A stretch of 64,000 nt of DNA from Paenibacillus profundus (GTDB lineage Bacteria; Bacillota; Bacilli; Paenibacillales; Paenibacillaceae): NCBI RefSeq assembly GCF_021369635.1, contig NZ_JAJNBZ010000018.1, positions 41,952-105,951 on the forward strand. The letters run 5' to 3'. A model generated the notes under the pieces. The model was not told the origin of the DNA, did not search any database, and saw only the letters and a list, made by a program, of their open reading frames with translations. Shown piece by piece: positions 8,366-16,817 of this stretch (positions are counted from its first letter, which is position 1; every line of letters starts with the position of its first letter). A program made the translations under genes and the position numbers.

Positions 8366-9694
8366 CTAGCGTTTGTTGCGTATTGGCGGAGCCGTTTCTT
8401 CCGGAGACAGCTCGCGAATCAGCACCGGAACCGGATAATCGATCCCATCTTGCTGCTCCAATTTAACCGCATACAGCGTCTGCAGCGCTTGATGGTCCTC
8501 TGCTCGGAACGTCATCTTGCCTTTTGGCGACTCGAAGCTCATTCCTTCCATAGCCGCAATCAATTTCTGCGTGTCCATCTCGCCATCGGTTTTCTTAATC
8601 GCTTCGATAATCGCGATCGCGGCAGACATGCCTCCCGGCGTGAACAGATCCGGCAAATCGCCGTTAAACCGTTTCTTATGCTCTTCCACCAGCCATTTAT
8701 TCACGTCATTGTTCGGCAGTGTGTGATAGTAGACCGAAAATCCTTCCATTCCGGTCAGCTCCTGCATCGTCTTAAGCGATGCGATATCCGGCGCGCCGGT
8801 TGATATCTTAATGCCCTGTTCCCTCACCTTCATATCCTGCAGCTGCTTCCATGGCGTGTTCGCTCCGGCCCACACGACGAACAAATAATCCGGCTTGGCG
8901 CTCACGATCTTCTGAATGTTCGCAGTAAAGTCGGTTGCCGTTGCGTCCGCGTACTGTTCCTCTACAATTTCCGCTCCAAGCTTGACTGCTGCTTCCGTGA
9001 ACGCTTTAATGCCGTCGCGGCCGAACGCGCCATCAGGAGCGAAGGTGGCAATCTTCACGCCCTGCTTCGCAATCGCCGCGGCACCAGCCACCGCATCCTG
9101 CGAAGAGTTGCGCGCGGAGCGGAACACATATTTGTTCCACAGCTCGCCGGTGATGCTGTCGGCAACTGCCGGTTCAACGACCATCACTTTCTCATACTCC
9201 TCTGCAAGCGGAAGCACGGCAAGTGTATCGCCTGAGCTGGAGGAACCGACGAGGAAGTCAACTTTATCGGTCTCGAGCAGCTTGGTCGCTTTCTTCACCG
9301 CCACGTCGGGCTTCGTCTCCGTATCTTCGATGATGAATTCAATTTTCCGTCCGGCTGCCGTCTTCGTACCTTGAGTAGCATAATCAATGCCGAGCTCGAA
9401 TCCGCGTGTACTCTGCTTGCCGTAGCTTTCCAGCGCGCCTGTCATCGAAGCGAGGACGCCAATTCTAATAGGTGGGTTATCGGCGGCTTCTGCGCCTTTG
9501 GCCTCGCCATCCTTATCTTTGTTCTCTCCGGAATTACTGCCGGATCTGCTGCCCGATGCATTGCCGCCATTGTCTGCACCCGCGCCTGTTCCGCCGCTGC
9601 TTGCGCATGCGGTAGCAAAAAGAAGGACGAATGCAAGCAGTCCGAACATACAAGCGCGTGACAATCGGTGAGAGATACCGAAATTCATAGACAC
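8366..9694 (-). CDS. LivK-type substrate-binding lipoprotein
   Basis: The mature protein is a periplasmic-binding-protein type I fold (Peripla_BP_6), with IRIGVLASMTGALESYGKQ at the start of the domain and repeated Rossmann-like lobes. The N terminus is a lipoprotein signal: positive start, hydrophobic core FGLLAFVLLF and lipobox FATAC, after which Cys would be lipidated. A Gly/Ser/Asn-rich and charged linker of about 45 residues tethers it to the membrane. It captures the substrate for LivHMGF. The start is taken as GTG at 9694 with GGGGG eight bases upstream; an ATG two codons later (9688) is the alternative. It is the first gene of the liv operon, behind a promoter region with operator-like repeats. 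Confidence 0.88.
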   Translation of the reverse strand: MSMNFGISHRLSRACMFGLLAFVLLFATACASSGGTGAGADNGGNASGSRSGSNSGENKDKDGEAKGAEAADNPPIRIGVLASMTGALESYGKQSTRGFELGIDYATQGTKTAAGRKIEFIIEDTETKPDVAVKKATKLLETDKVDFLVGSSSSGDTLAVLPLAEEYEKVMVVEPAVADSITGELWNKYVFRSARNSSQDAVAGAAAIAKQGVKIATFAPDGAFGRDGIKAFTEAAVKLGAEIVEEQYADATATDFTANIQKIVSAKPDYLFVVWAGANTPWKQLQDMKVREQGIKISTGAPDIASLKTMQELTGMEGFSVYYHTLPNNDVNKWLVEEHKKRFNGDLPDLFTPGGMSAAIAIIEAIKKTDGEMDTQKLIAAMEGMSFESPKGKMTFRAEDHQALQTLYAVKLEQQDGIDYPVPVLIRELSPEETAPPIRNKR

Positions 9695-9727
9695 ACAAAA
9701 AACCCCCTTACGATTCAATTCCCGTTC

Positions 9728-9760
9728 ATCATAAGAGGGTTCGGTTACAAATGAGTTGCA
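9728..9760 (-). promoter_or_regulatory. shared promoter/operator element upstream of livK operon
   Basis: The plus-strand block cggttacaaatgagttgca (9742-9760) recurs with one mismatch upstream of the thiolase gene (16331-16349). Read on the minus strand, a -10-like hexamer TATGAT (9728-9733) follows after eight bases, and the same eight-base gap precedes TTTACT at the thiolase. The distance to the start codon is also similar. This suggests a common activator or operator site for both operons; the neighbouring SARP-type regulator is an obvious candidate. Confidence 0.55.
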
Positions 9761-9845
9761 CATCATCTTTTCATTCTACTAGAAGTATGGTGAATAACGG
9801 CCATAAGATGTAAAAGTACATGTAAACAGCCCCAAAACCGGAGTA

Positions 9846-9861
9846 TGGCCAAAAACGGCCA
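9846..9861. promoter_or_regulatory. palindrome upstream of livK operon
   Basis: TGGCCAAAAACGGCCA has five-base inverted arms TGGCC/GGCCA around a six-base centre. It lies about 85 bases upstream of the shared promoter-like element and could be a protein binding site or a small hairpin. Confidence 0.35.
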
Positions 9862-9868
9862 AATTGTA

Positions 9869-9882
9869 CTGCACTTATGCAG
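9869..9882. promoter_or_regulatory. inverted repeat CTGCA-N4-TGCAG, copy 1
   Basis: The sequence is ctgcacttatgcag. A second copy with the same arms lies 51 bp away at 9920-9933, close to five helical turns, so both would face the same side of the DNA. The pair lies between the regulator gene and livK. Confidence 0.4.
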
Positions 9883-9919
9883 ATTGCTCAAGGTAAACGG
9901 CGCTCGATACTCCATTGAC

Positions 9920-9933
9920 CTGCACATTTGCAG
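9920..9933. promoter_or_regulatory. inverted repeat CTGCA-N4-TGCAG, copy 2
   Basis: The sequence is ctgcacatttgcag, with the same arms as the copy at 9869-9882 and also a four-base centre. The two-site arrangement is typical of looped or cooperative regulator binding; the protein is unknown. Confidence 0.4.
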
Positions 9934-9959
9934 TTTGTCGTGACTATTTCACCGGACTT

Positions 9960-12900
9960 CTAAAGGTTGTCTTCAAAGCCCCCTTGCACTACTAACGAAG
10001 TCATCAATTCTCGAATACTTGGCATAGGCTCGATGCCAAGTTCATCCTGCAGAGCTTTGGCGCACTTGCGGTACCATTTCAGCGCCTGGATGCGATTATT
10101 CAGCCTGAGATGGCATGAAATCATGATGCGGTACGCCTCTTCCCAGCAGCGGTCCTTGACCGTCATCGCCTCTGCCCATCGTATCGCCTTATCGTAAGCT
10201 TCCACCTCGACATAATAGAGAGAGAGCCGTTCCGCTCCGCGCATAAACAGCACCTGTAATCGTTCTCTCTCCTCGATGCACCAATCTTCATAACGCCGTT
10301 CCGGCAAATAGTCCCCTTGATACAGATGAAGCCCTTCTTCCAGAAGGGGGATCGCCTCATCCGCATCATTCGCTTCCAGCCCGTGCACGATCGATTGCTC
10401 GAATCGATTCGCATCGAGCACCCAGCCTGCAGCCGGATTCAACTGATAGGCCGAGCCCCGGCGAATGATGAAGTAAGGCGTAGCTCGGGCGCGGCGATGA
10501 GGCTCCAAAGCGGTATTCAATGCGTTGAGAGCAACCTTGAAATCGCGATTAGCCGCTTTCTCTTCCGCATCGGGGAACAGCTGGACGAACAGTTCCTCCT
10601 TCGTTAAGGGGCGATGGCGACGGGTGACCAGCAACTGGAACAGCTCCTTCGCTTTACCGCGCTGCCAATCTTTATCTTCCAGTTCCACATCTCCGAGGCG
10701 AACGCGGCATTCGCCTAGCGTATCGATATATAGCGTGTAGCCGGGATGATAGGTCAAGCGGTCCATTCCAAGCTCTGTCAGCAGTGAAGCAGCATAGGCG
10801 CGGCATAGGCCCAGCCGCACAGCTTCAATGAGCAGTGGAATGAGCTGCTGCGTATCGCTTGGACCGAACAAGGTGCGCCGTGTAAAGAGAAATGCGTACC
10901 CTTCCTGCTCGACCAGTGTCAAAAGGCGTTCCATCGAGACCGCAAACCAGCCGTCCTGCTCCAAGCGATAGGCTGTCAGCGCCTGCCACATTTCCGTGGA
11001 CGCGCATCCGAATTTGTCTCCGCATGCGACGAAGCGCTCACCGCATTCACGGAACACCTGCTCCGCTTCCTCGCAGCGGTTGGCGTAGAACAGCGCTATC
11101 CCCATGCTCAACCGAATGAGCGCGGTCAGCCAGCCGTCGTTCGCGCTCTGCGTTTCATCCCAAGCGGTCTGGCCGTAACGAAGCGCGGTTTCCGCCGAGC
11201 GGGCTTTGCCGAACAACAAACATAATCCCATATACGGCTCTGCACTCCCCCGCTTCACCTCCAGCCGCTCCATGATGGTCAGCGCCGCATGATAGCAATC
11301 CGATGCCACCTCGGCATCGTAAGTGCCCATCAATTGCGCGGCGTGTCCCATTCTCATCCAGCCGCACGCTTCCACGAACGGCGCCTTCAAGCGAATGCCG
11401 TGCATCATGCCTGCTTCCGCTGCCCGCTTAGCCGAGGGCGGTTCGCCGCACATGCTGTCGATAAGCGACAGCAGCAGATCAATTTCGCGATGGGAGCGCG
11501 ACAGCGTCTTCGGATGATAGCTGAGTCCTCGGTATATTGTCCCTTCCTCTCGTTCCAAATGCTGCGCTCGCATCAGCTTCGCCATCGCTTCGCGAAGCCG
11601 TCCAGTACGCAGACATAGCCTTGCTTCCAAGAGCCAGTCACGGCTGTCCTGCTCCACGCCAATCGCACGGTCATACCAGATCTGCGCTTCCATCCCTCTG
11701 CCAGCGTTCAGCATATTTTCCGCCATCATCGCATACAGCCGCGCCAGCCGCTGCCGTTCTCTTGTATGGCCACGCCACGCCGAGTAATAAGGGGCGGTCG
11801 TGGCTTGAATATTTGCATTAGGTTGGTTCCCAGACGGCGCAAACCAATCTGCTCCTCCTTCTTGCTCTAATGGCGGGTAATATCCGCACAATGATTCCGC
11901 CAGCGCAATGGCCCGCTCAAGCAGCGGCTCCGCCATTCCCGGCCGAATCGTATCCAAATATAAGAGCGACTGCCCTTCGAGGGCCATCATCTGCACCATC
12001 CGGTTGCCTACGCTTCCGGCTCCATACTCTGCCAGCCGATACTGCTCAAATGCCGCTTCATATTGACAGTGATAACGCAAAATATCGCCTTGAAGCACAA
12101 GCAAATAGGGATGACGATGCTTAATGCGTTCCGGCAGCTTCATTAATGAGGTATAGACAAGCTCCAAATGGCCGTTCTGTATCAGTTCACTGCCTCCGTC
12201 CTGCAGCAGGAGCGCCATTTCATCCTGATCTTGCAGCGCAACCGCTTGCGTCATCGCAAGATCGTATCGTCTGCGGGCGGCAAAGACGTGCACCGCCTGC
12301 CTCAGCAAGGAACCGTGCCACTCAGGCTGCCTCCTGAGCTGTTCCGCTAGAAATTCCCGAAATAAAGCATGATAACGGAACTGCCGATCGTCAATCGCCG
12401 TCAACAGCCCGCTTCCGCACAGCTGAAGCAGCATGGCGTAAGAGCCGTGCCTTCCGCATACCGCGTCGCACCACTCTCCGGTTAGTTCGTCAAAGATGCT
12501 CGTCTCCAGCATGAACGTGCGGATGGAGGACGGCTGCTTCTGGAACAGCTCCAACGCCAGAAATTGGAACAGGTCCTCCATCGTCTCCCGCGGAGCCTCG
12601 AGCACCTCATCCAACGATCCACTTGATGAAAGTAAGCGCTGCCAAATGAATTGGACCGCAATGATCCATCCTTCCGTTTGCTCGTACACCTGATGGATTT
12701 GCCGCTTCGTCAACGGGTAATCATAATAATCGCTGAACAGAACATCGATTTCTTCTTCGTTAAAGGTGAGATCTTCTTTGGTGAGTTCAAGTAAATGTCC
12801 ACGGATTCGCATAGAGGCCAGCCCTTCCCATTGCGGGCGTGAACGGGAGGAAAGGACGAAGCTCAGTTTATCGCAATCAGGCAAATAAGTGAGCACATAT

Positions 12901-13355
12901 TGCATCCATTGCTCAATGCTGTCGGTTGCTTCCACGAGATGATAGTCGTCGATAATGAGCACTGTCAGCTGTTGAAGTTCGGTAAGTTCATTCAGAAACA
13001 AATCTGCCAGCGCATAGATGTCCTCGCTGCTGCTCCGGTTTCCGCTTCTTAGCTCGGCAAGCATCGTCTCTCCGAATTCGGGAACCGCTTGCCTAAGCGT
13101 GTAGACGATATGAGATACAAAAGGAATGAAGTCATTGTCTTGGGGAGATACGCCGTACCATGCATACGTCATGTCAGAGGAACGAAGAAATGCGGAGAGC
13201 GCCGTCGTCTTGCCGAATCCCGGACCTGATGTCAATACGGTGAGCGGGTAATCCGGTATGCGGGAGAGCCGCTTGGCTATCTGAGGACGGTGAAGCAGCT
13301 GCTTTTTCAAAGGTGGCGGCATCAACTTCATTTTAAGCACGCGTCCTTCTTTCAT
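9960..13355 (-). CDS. large MalT-like ATPase/TPR/SARP-type transcriptional regulator
   Basis: About 1131 residues. The N-terminal part is a STAND/MalT-like NTPase with Walker A TSGPGFGKTTAL and Walker B LTVLIIDDYHLVE. The middle 500 residues are helical, TPR-like repeats. The C-terminal part begins with an OmpR-like winged helix (DKDWQRGKAKELFQLLVTRR, then PLTKEELFVQLFPD) and ends in a bacterial transcriptional activation domain with helical repeats (EEGLHLYQGDYLPE, EEAYRIMISCHLRLNNR). Such proteins are ligand- and ATP-controlled activators. It lies between the thiolase-ligase pair and the liv operon, both of which share an upstream element, so it is probably their regulator. The ATG at 13355 has GAGAGG upstream. 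Its last codons are formed from a dispersed repeat (9961-10000). Confidence 0.85.
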   Translation of the reverse strand: MKEGRVLKMKLMPPPLKKQLLHRPQIAKRLSRIPDYPLTVLTSGPGFGKTTALSAFLRSSDMTYAWYGVSPQDNDFIPFVSHIVYTLRQAVPEFGETMLAELRSGNRSSSEDIYALADLFLNELTELQQLTVLIIDDYHLVEATDSIEQWMQYVLTYLPDCDKLSFVLSSRSRPQWEGLASMRIRGHLLELTKEDLTFNEEEIDVLFSDYYDYPLTKRQIHQVYEQTEGWIIAVQFIWQRLLSSSGSLDEVLEAPRETMEDLFQFLALELFQKQPSSIRTFMLETSIFDELTGEWCDAVCGRHGSYAMLLQLCGSGLLTAIDDRQFRYHALFREFLAEQLRRQPEWHGSLLRQAVHVFAARRRYDLAMTQAVALQDQDEMALLLQDGGSELIQNGHLELVYTSLMKLPERIKHRHPYLLVLQGDILRYHCQYEAAFEQYRLAEYGAGSVGNRMVQMMALEGQSLLYLDTIRPGMAEPLLERAIALAESLCGYYPPLEQEGGADWFAPSGNQPNANIQATTAPYYSAWRGHTRERQRLARLYAMMAENMLNAGRGMEAQIWYDRAIGVEQDSRDWLLEARLCLRTGRLREAMAKLMRAQHLEREEGTIYRGLSYHPKTLSRSHREIDLLLSLIDSMCGEPPSAKRAAEAGMMHGIRLKAPFVEACGWMRMGHAAQLMGTYDAEVASDCYHAALTIMERLEVKRGSAEPYMGLCLLFGKARSAETALRYGQTAWDETQSANDGWLTALIRLSMGIALFYANRCEEAEQVFRECGERFVACGDKFGCASTEMWQALTAYRLEQDGWFAVSMERLLTLVEQEGYAFLFTRRTLFGPSDTQQLIPLLIEAVRLGLCRAYAASLLTELGMDRLTYHPGYTLYIDTLGECRVRLGDVELEDKDWQRGKAKELFQLLVTRRHRPLTKEELFVQLFPDAEEKAANRDFKVALNALNTALEPHRRARATPYFIIRRGSAYQLNPAAGWVLDANRFEQSIVHGLEANDADEAIPLLEEGLHLYQGDYLPERRYEDWCIEERERLQVLFMRGAERLSLYYVEVEAYDKAIRWAEAMTVKDRCWEEAYRIMISCHLRLNNRIQALKWYRKCAKALQDELGIEPMPSIRELMTSLVVQGGFEDNL
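9961..10000 (+). repeat. dispersed AGAGGTTGTCCAAAAAG-type repeat, copy 1
   Basis: taaaggttgtcttcaaagcc followed by cccttg resembles the intergenic copies at 23472, 24952 and 43951. Here it overlaps the 3' end of the regulator gene and supplies its last ten codons and stop. Confidence 0.45.
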
Positions 13356-13450
13356 GCAGAACCTCTCTTTTCCAACATTCTCCTGTTTATTGTAGCATAT
13401 TTGATTTGATTTCCACTGTTTTTTCACAAAAAAATGAGCGGCTGACTGCG

Positions 13451-15076
13451 TCAACCGCTGAACCATTGCTTCATTTGTTTTTTGTCCAATTTGCCCACCG
13501 CCGTCTTCGGCAGCTCTGTGACGAACATGAACCGCTTCGGCACTTTATATTTCCCGATGCGGGCAGAGCAGAAAACGATAAGGTCAGCTTCCGTAACAGA
13601 AGTGACTTCGTCAGCTACAATTACCGCTGCAACGACCTCTCCCCACTTATCGTCAGGCAGGCCAATAACAGCCGCCTCCTTGACGTGCGGATAGCTTGCC
13701 AGCGTCTGCTCCACCTCCAGCGGATACACGTTCTCTCCACCGGTAATAATCATATCTTTTTTGCGCCCGACAATATAAAAATAACCTTCCTTATCTTGTT
13801 TAGCCAGATCGCCCGTCAAGAACCAACCCTCCCGCAATGCGCCAGACGTGGCCTCCGGGTTGTTCCAATAATGCGAGAACAGATGCCCTCCCCGAAGCGC
13901 CAGCTCCCCGACCTGATCCATTAGTAAAGCATCTCCTTCCGTTGGGATGAGCTTCACCTCGCTGAACAGCATCGGGAGACCGACGGATCCGGGTTTCTGT
14001 GCCGCGATGAGCGGGTCAATCACGAAGTTGTTCGGTCCCGATTCGGTCGCTCCATAACCTTCTTTGAACGGGAGGCCCTTCGCCTTGAAGGCATCATATA
14101 CCGACAACGGGCAGGGAGCTCCTCCAGACAGGAACGTTCGCATCGTCGGAAACGCCGACCGTGCAAACTCGTCGGATTGAATAAGCATATGGTACATGGT
14201 CGGCACCATGAGCGCTATCGTACACCGTTCTTCGTTCAACAGCCGCACCATATCCTCACTCTGAAACGATCGCACTACGATGACTGTTCCCCCCGCCATC
14301 AGCATCGGCAGCGTCAGTGCGTTCATCCCGCCGGTATGAAACATTGGGAGAATCGTCGGTGTAACGTCATCTTCCGTCAACTGCCAACTGATGACGGTGT
14401 TGACCGCATTCCAGAATACCGAACCGTGGGTCAGCACAACCCCCTTCGGCTTTCCAGTCGTGCCGCCGGTATATATCATCATCCACGCATCATCAAGTGT
14501 CAGAGCCGCCCGTTGCACCAGCGTACGTTCACCAGCTGAATGCTCTCCCGCTGAACCGATGTCACCGTTCGCATTTCCTGCTGAACTCACATTGGACGCT
14601 TTATCCGATTTCTTGTCCGATTCGTTATCTGATTCCTTATCTGATTCCTTATCTGATTCCTTATCTGATTCAACAACCGCTACAGACAACAGGACGCAGG
14701 ATACTAGCTGAAGCCCTGACATAATCCGCTTTATATCCGCATCTTCATCGTCATACAACAGCACCTGCGGCTCGCAGTCCAGTATGATTTCGTCGAGCTC
14801 CGGAATCGATAACCGCCAATTCAATGGCACCGCAATGGCACCGAGCATCCCGCAGGCGAGCATAGCTTCCAGCATCTCCGCTTGATTGTGCAGCAGGATG
14901 ACAACGCGGTCGCCCAGCTTAATGTTGGAAGACTGCAATGCGGCAGCCAAGCGCTCCGAGCGAAGATGAAGGCTGCGGTAGGTGAGACGGAGCCCGCTTT
15001 TCCAGTCCACCACTGCAATCCGATCCGGTGTATGCAGGCACCGTTTATCGAACCAGTGAACTGCACTATCATGCAC
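13451..15076 (-). CDS. AMP-forming acyl-CoA synthetase/ligase
   Basis: About 541 residues of the ANL superfamily. Motifs in order are YTGGTTGKPKGV (P-loop), GYGATESGP (adenine/substrate motif), TGDLA with GRKKDMIITGGENVYP (hinge and CoA-binding region) and PKTAVGKLDKK (catalytic C-terminal Lys). It activates a carboxylic acid with ATP to an acyl-CoA in the cytoplasm. An unusual insert at about residues 135-160 consists of ESDK-type repeats encoded by a 12-bp tandem repeat. The start is taken as GTG at 15076, with GGAGG nine bases upstream and no overlap with the thiolase; the frame stays open to 15190. Transcribed with the thiolase. Confidence 0.87.
   Translation of the reverse strand: MHDSAVHWFDKRCLHTPDRIAVVDWKSGLRLTYRSLHLRSERLAAALQSSNIKLGDRVVILLHNQAEMLEAMLACGMLGAIAVPLNWRLSIPELDEIILDCEPQVLLYDDEDADIKRIMSGLQLVSCVLLSVAVVESDKESDKESDKESDNESDKKSDKASNVSSAGNANGDIGSAGEHSAGERTLVQRAALTLDDAWMMIYTGGTTGKPKGVVLTHGSVFWNAVNTVISWQLTEDDVTPTILPMFHTGGMNALTLPMLMAGGTVIVVRSFQSEDMVRLLNEERCTIALMVPTMYHMLIQSDEFARSAFPTMRTFLSGGAPCPLSVYDAFKAKGLPFKEGYGATESGPNNFVIDPLIAAQKPGSVGLPMLFSEVKLIPTEGDALLMDQVGELALRGGHLFSHYWNNPEATSGALREGWFLTGDLAKQDKEGYFYIVGRKKDMIITGGENVYPLEVEQTLASYPHVKEAAVIGLPDDKWGEVVAAVIVADEVTSVTEADLIVFCSARIGKYKVPKRFMFVTELPKTAVGKLDKKQMKQWFSG
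14601..14672. repeat. in-frame 12-bp tandem repeat (six units) in the acyl-CoA synthetase gene
   Basis: Units of ttatctgattcc (three exact, three variant) lie head to tail. On the coding strand they give an acidic/basic ESDK-like stretch in the ligase. The 12-bp unit keeps the frame whatever the copy number. Confidence 0.8.
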
Positions 15077-15098
15077 AGCTTCATCCCTCCGTTCTTGT

Positions 15099-16280
15099 TC
15101 AGCCTCGTTCGACAACAACAGCGACACCATGACCGCCTCCCACACAGAGAGCTGCTGCGCCATATCGAACTTGTCTGCGTTGCATCTCATGAATCAAGGT
15201 AACTAGCACCCGCGTTCCACTCGCCCCGATAGGATGGCCGAGAGCAATGGCGCCGCCGTTCACGTTCACTCGCTCTGGTTCAAGTTCCAATTCATGCATC
15301 ACGGCTAGCGCTTGGGCCGCGAACGCCTCGTTGATTTCGAACAGGCCGATATCTTGCAGACGCAAGCCTGCCTTGAGGAGCGCCTGCTTGATGGCGGGAA
15401 CCGGGCCAAGCCCCATCCACTCCGGTTCAAGCCCGACAGCGGCATACCCGCGAATGGAAGCGATAGGCGCGAGCTGATGCGCAGCAGCAGCCTCCGAGCT
15501 GCACAGCACGACAGCAGCCGCACCGTCATTGATGCCTGACGAGTTGCCCGCTGTCACCGTACCTTGTGCGCTGAAGGCGGGCTTCAGCTTCCCAAGCGCC
15601 TCCATGGTCAATCCCGGCCGCGGATGCTCATCGGTCGCGATAAGCCGCGCGCTCCCCTTGCGGTCCGCAATGGATATCGCAACGGTCTCCTCTTCGAAGC
15701 GCCCGTCCCGCATCGCTGCTTCCGCGCGTTGCTGACTTTGCAGCGCAAAGGCGTCCTGCTGCTCGCGTGTCAGTCCGTAGCGCTCGGCAAGGCGCTCCGC
15801 CGTCACTCCCATCGGCTGCTTGATGATGGCGCACGTCAGTCCGTCAAGCAGCACCGAATCAACCAGCTCCCCATGTCCGTATCGGTAGCCTTGACGCGCC
15901 TGCTTAAGCAAATAAGGGGAATGCGTCATATTTTCCATGCCGCCCGCCATAATTACGCCCGCATCTCCAGATCGTATGCATTGCGCTCCCAGCATCACCG
16001 TCTGCATACCTGACCCGCATACAAGATTCACGTTCGTTGCCGGAACGCACACCGGAATTCCTGCCTTCACTGCTGCCTGTCTTGCGCCATTCATGCCAAT
16101 CCCGGCCTGCAGCACCTGGCCCATATAAACCTGGTCTATCTGCTCACTTGCAATATTCGCACGTTTACAAGCTTCCTCCATGACAACCGCACCCAACTCC
16201 ACTGCCGCCATATCCCGGAAATTGCCCTGAAACGCTCCGATTGGAGTGCGCACGGCACTCGCAATGATCACTTCATTCAA
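15099..16280 (-). CDS. acetyl-CoA acetyltransferase (thiolase)
   Basis: About 393 residues, typical of thiolase II. LVCGSGMQ carries the nucleophilic Cys (near residue 88), NGGAIALGHPIGASGTR the catalytic His and CVGGGHG the second Cys. It either cleaves 3-ketoacyl-CoA with CoA or condenses two acetyl-CoA. Beside a ligase, a CoA-transferase and a reductase, a degradative role is more likely. The start is taken as TTG at 16280 with GAGGTGG five bases upstream; the GTG at 16289 lies on this box and has none of its own. First gene of its transcript, behind the same 19-bp element that precedes livK. Confidence 0.9.
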   Translation of the reverse strand: MNEVIIASAVRTPIGAFQGNFRDMAAVELGAVVMEEACKRANIASEQIDQVYMGQVLQAGIGMNGARQAAVKAGIPVCVPATNVNLVCGSGMQTVMLGAQCIRSGDAGVIMAGGMENMTHSPYLLKQARQGYRYGHGELVDSVLLDGLTCAIIKQPMGVTAERLAERYGLTREQQDAFALQSQQRAEAAMRDGRFEEETVAISIADRKGSARLIATDEHPRPGLTMEALGKLKPAFSAQGTVTAGNSSGINDGAAAVVLCSSEAAAAHQLAPIASIRGYAAVGLEPEWMGLGPVPAIKQALLKAGLRLQDIGLFEINEAFAAQALAVMHELELEPERVNVNGGAIALGHPIGASGTRVLVTLIHEMQRRQVRYGAAALCVGGGHGVAVVVERG

Positions 16281-16316
16281 GTCGTCCACCTCATTGTTCG
16301 TACTAGAGTCGCTTCC

Positions 16317-16349
16317 AGTAAACAGGATGGCGGTTACAAATCAGTTGCA
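16317..16349 (-). promoter_or_regulatory. shared promoter/operator element upstream of thiolase
   Basis: The block cggttacaaatcagttgca (plus-strand 16331-16349) matches the livK copy in 18 of 19 positions. On the minus strand it is followed after eight bases by TTTACT (16317-16322), a -10-like hexamer, about 37 bases before the start codon. Confidence 0.55.
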
Positions 16350-16640
16350 GTCGACAGCATGAAAAAAATCCCCCCTGGGTGTCACACTATCGAGAAACCC
16401 TTGAAATCAAAAAATAGAGGGGATCCGCTGGAGAAACCTGACGATTGCCCTTGAATCCGTGTCACTTTTGTATACTCTTATCCTTATTGAATTGAATTAG
16501 CAGCGACTATGGTGAAAATACCCCACCATTCTTTTTTATTCTCAATTTTCTCAATATATTTCGGGTTTCTCGTCAAGCTCAGGCCCCCTACGAGTGTTCC
16601 TTGCAAACATCTCGTGTTCGCAAGTGGGTTACCGAAGAGA
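16350..16640. other. noncoding stretch upstream of thiolase
   Basis: This stretch of about 290 bases holds a run of A and C bases near 16362-16376 and AT-rich sequence around 16530-16565. I see no supportable gene, terminator or RNA element in it. Confidence 0.5.
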
Positions 16641-16725
16641 CTGAACGCAACTGAGTGAACTGAGCGAGACTAAGCAAGACTGAGCGAGACTTAGTAGAAG
16701 ACTAAGTAAACTGAACAAGACTGTG
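16641..16725. repeat. degenerate tandem repeat of actgagcgaga type
   Basis: Short imperfect units such as actgagtga, actgagcgag, actaagcaag and actgagcgag follow one another for about 80 bases. No gene function is seen. Confidence 0.55.
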
Positions 16726-16817
16726 TTAAGGTGCAAGGAATTTGCCGCGTGGTCTGAGAGTATGGGAGAGTGGATGAAAGAGCAGATCAATGGATGCAAG
16801 CCGAACATACGTCCTGC

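Noticed and set aside
9694..9960. Sigma 54 promoter upstream of livK
   Set aside because: No TGGC-N9-TGC type -24/-12 pair was found at a suitable place.
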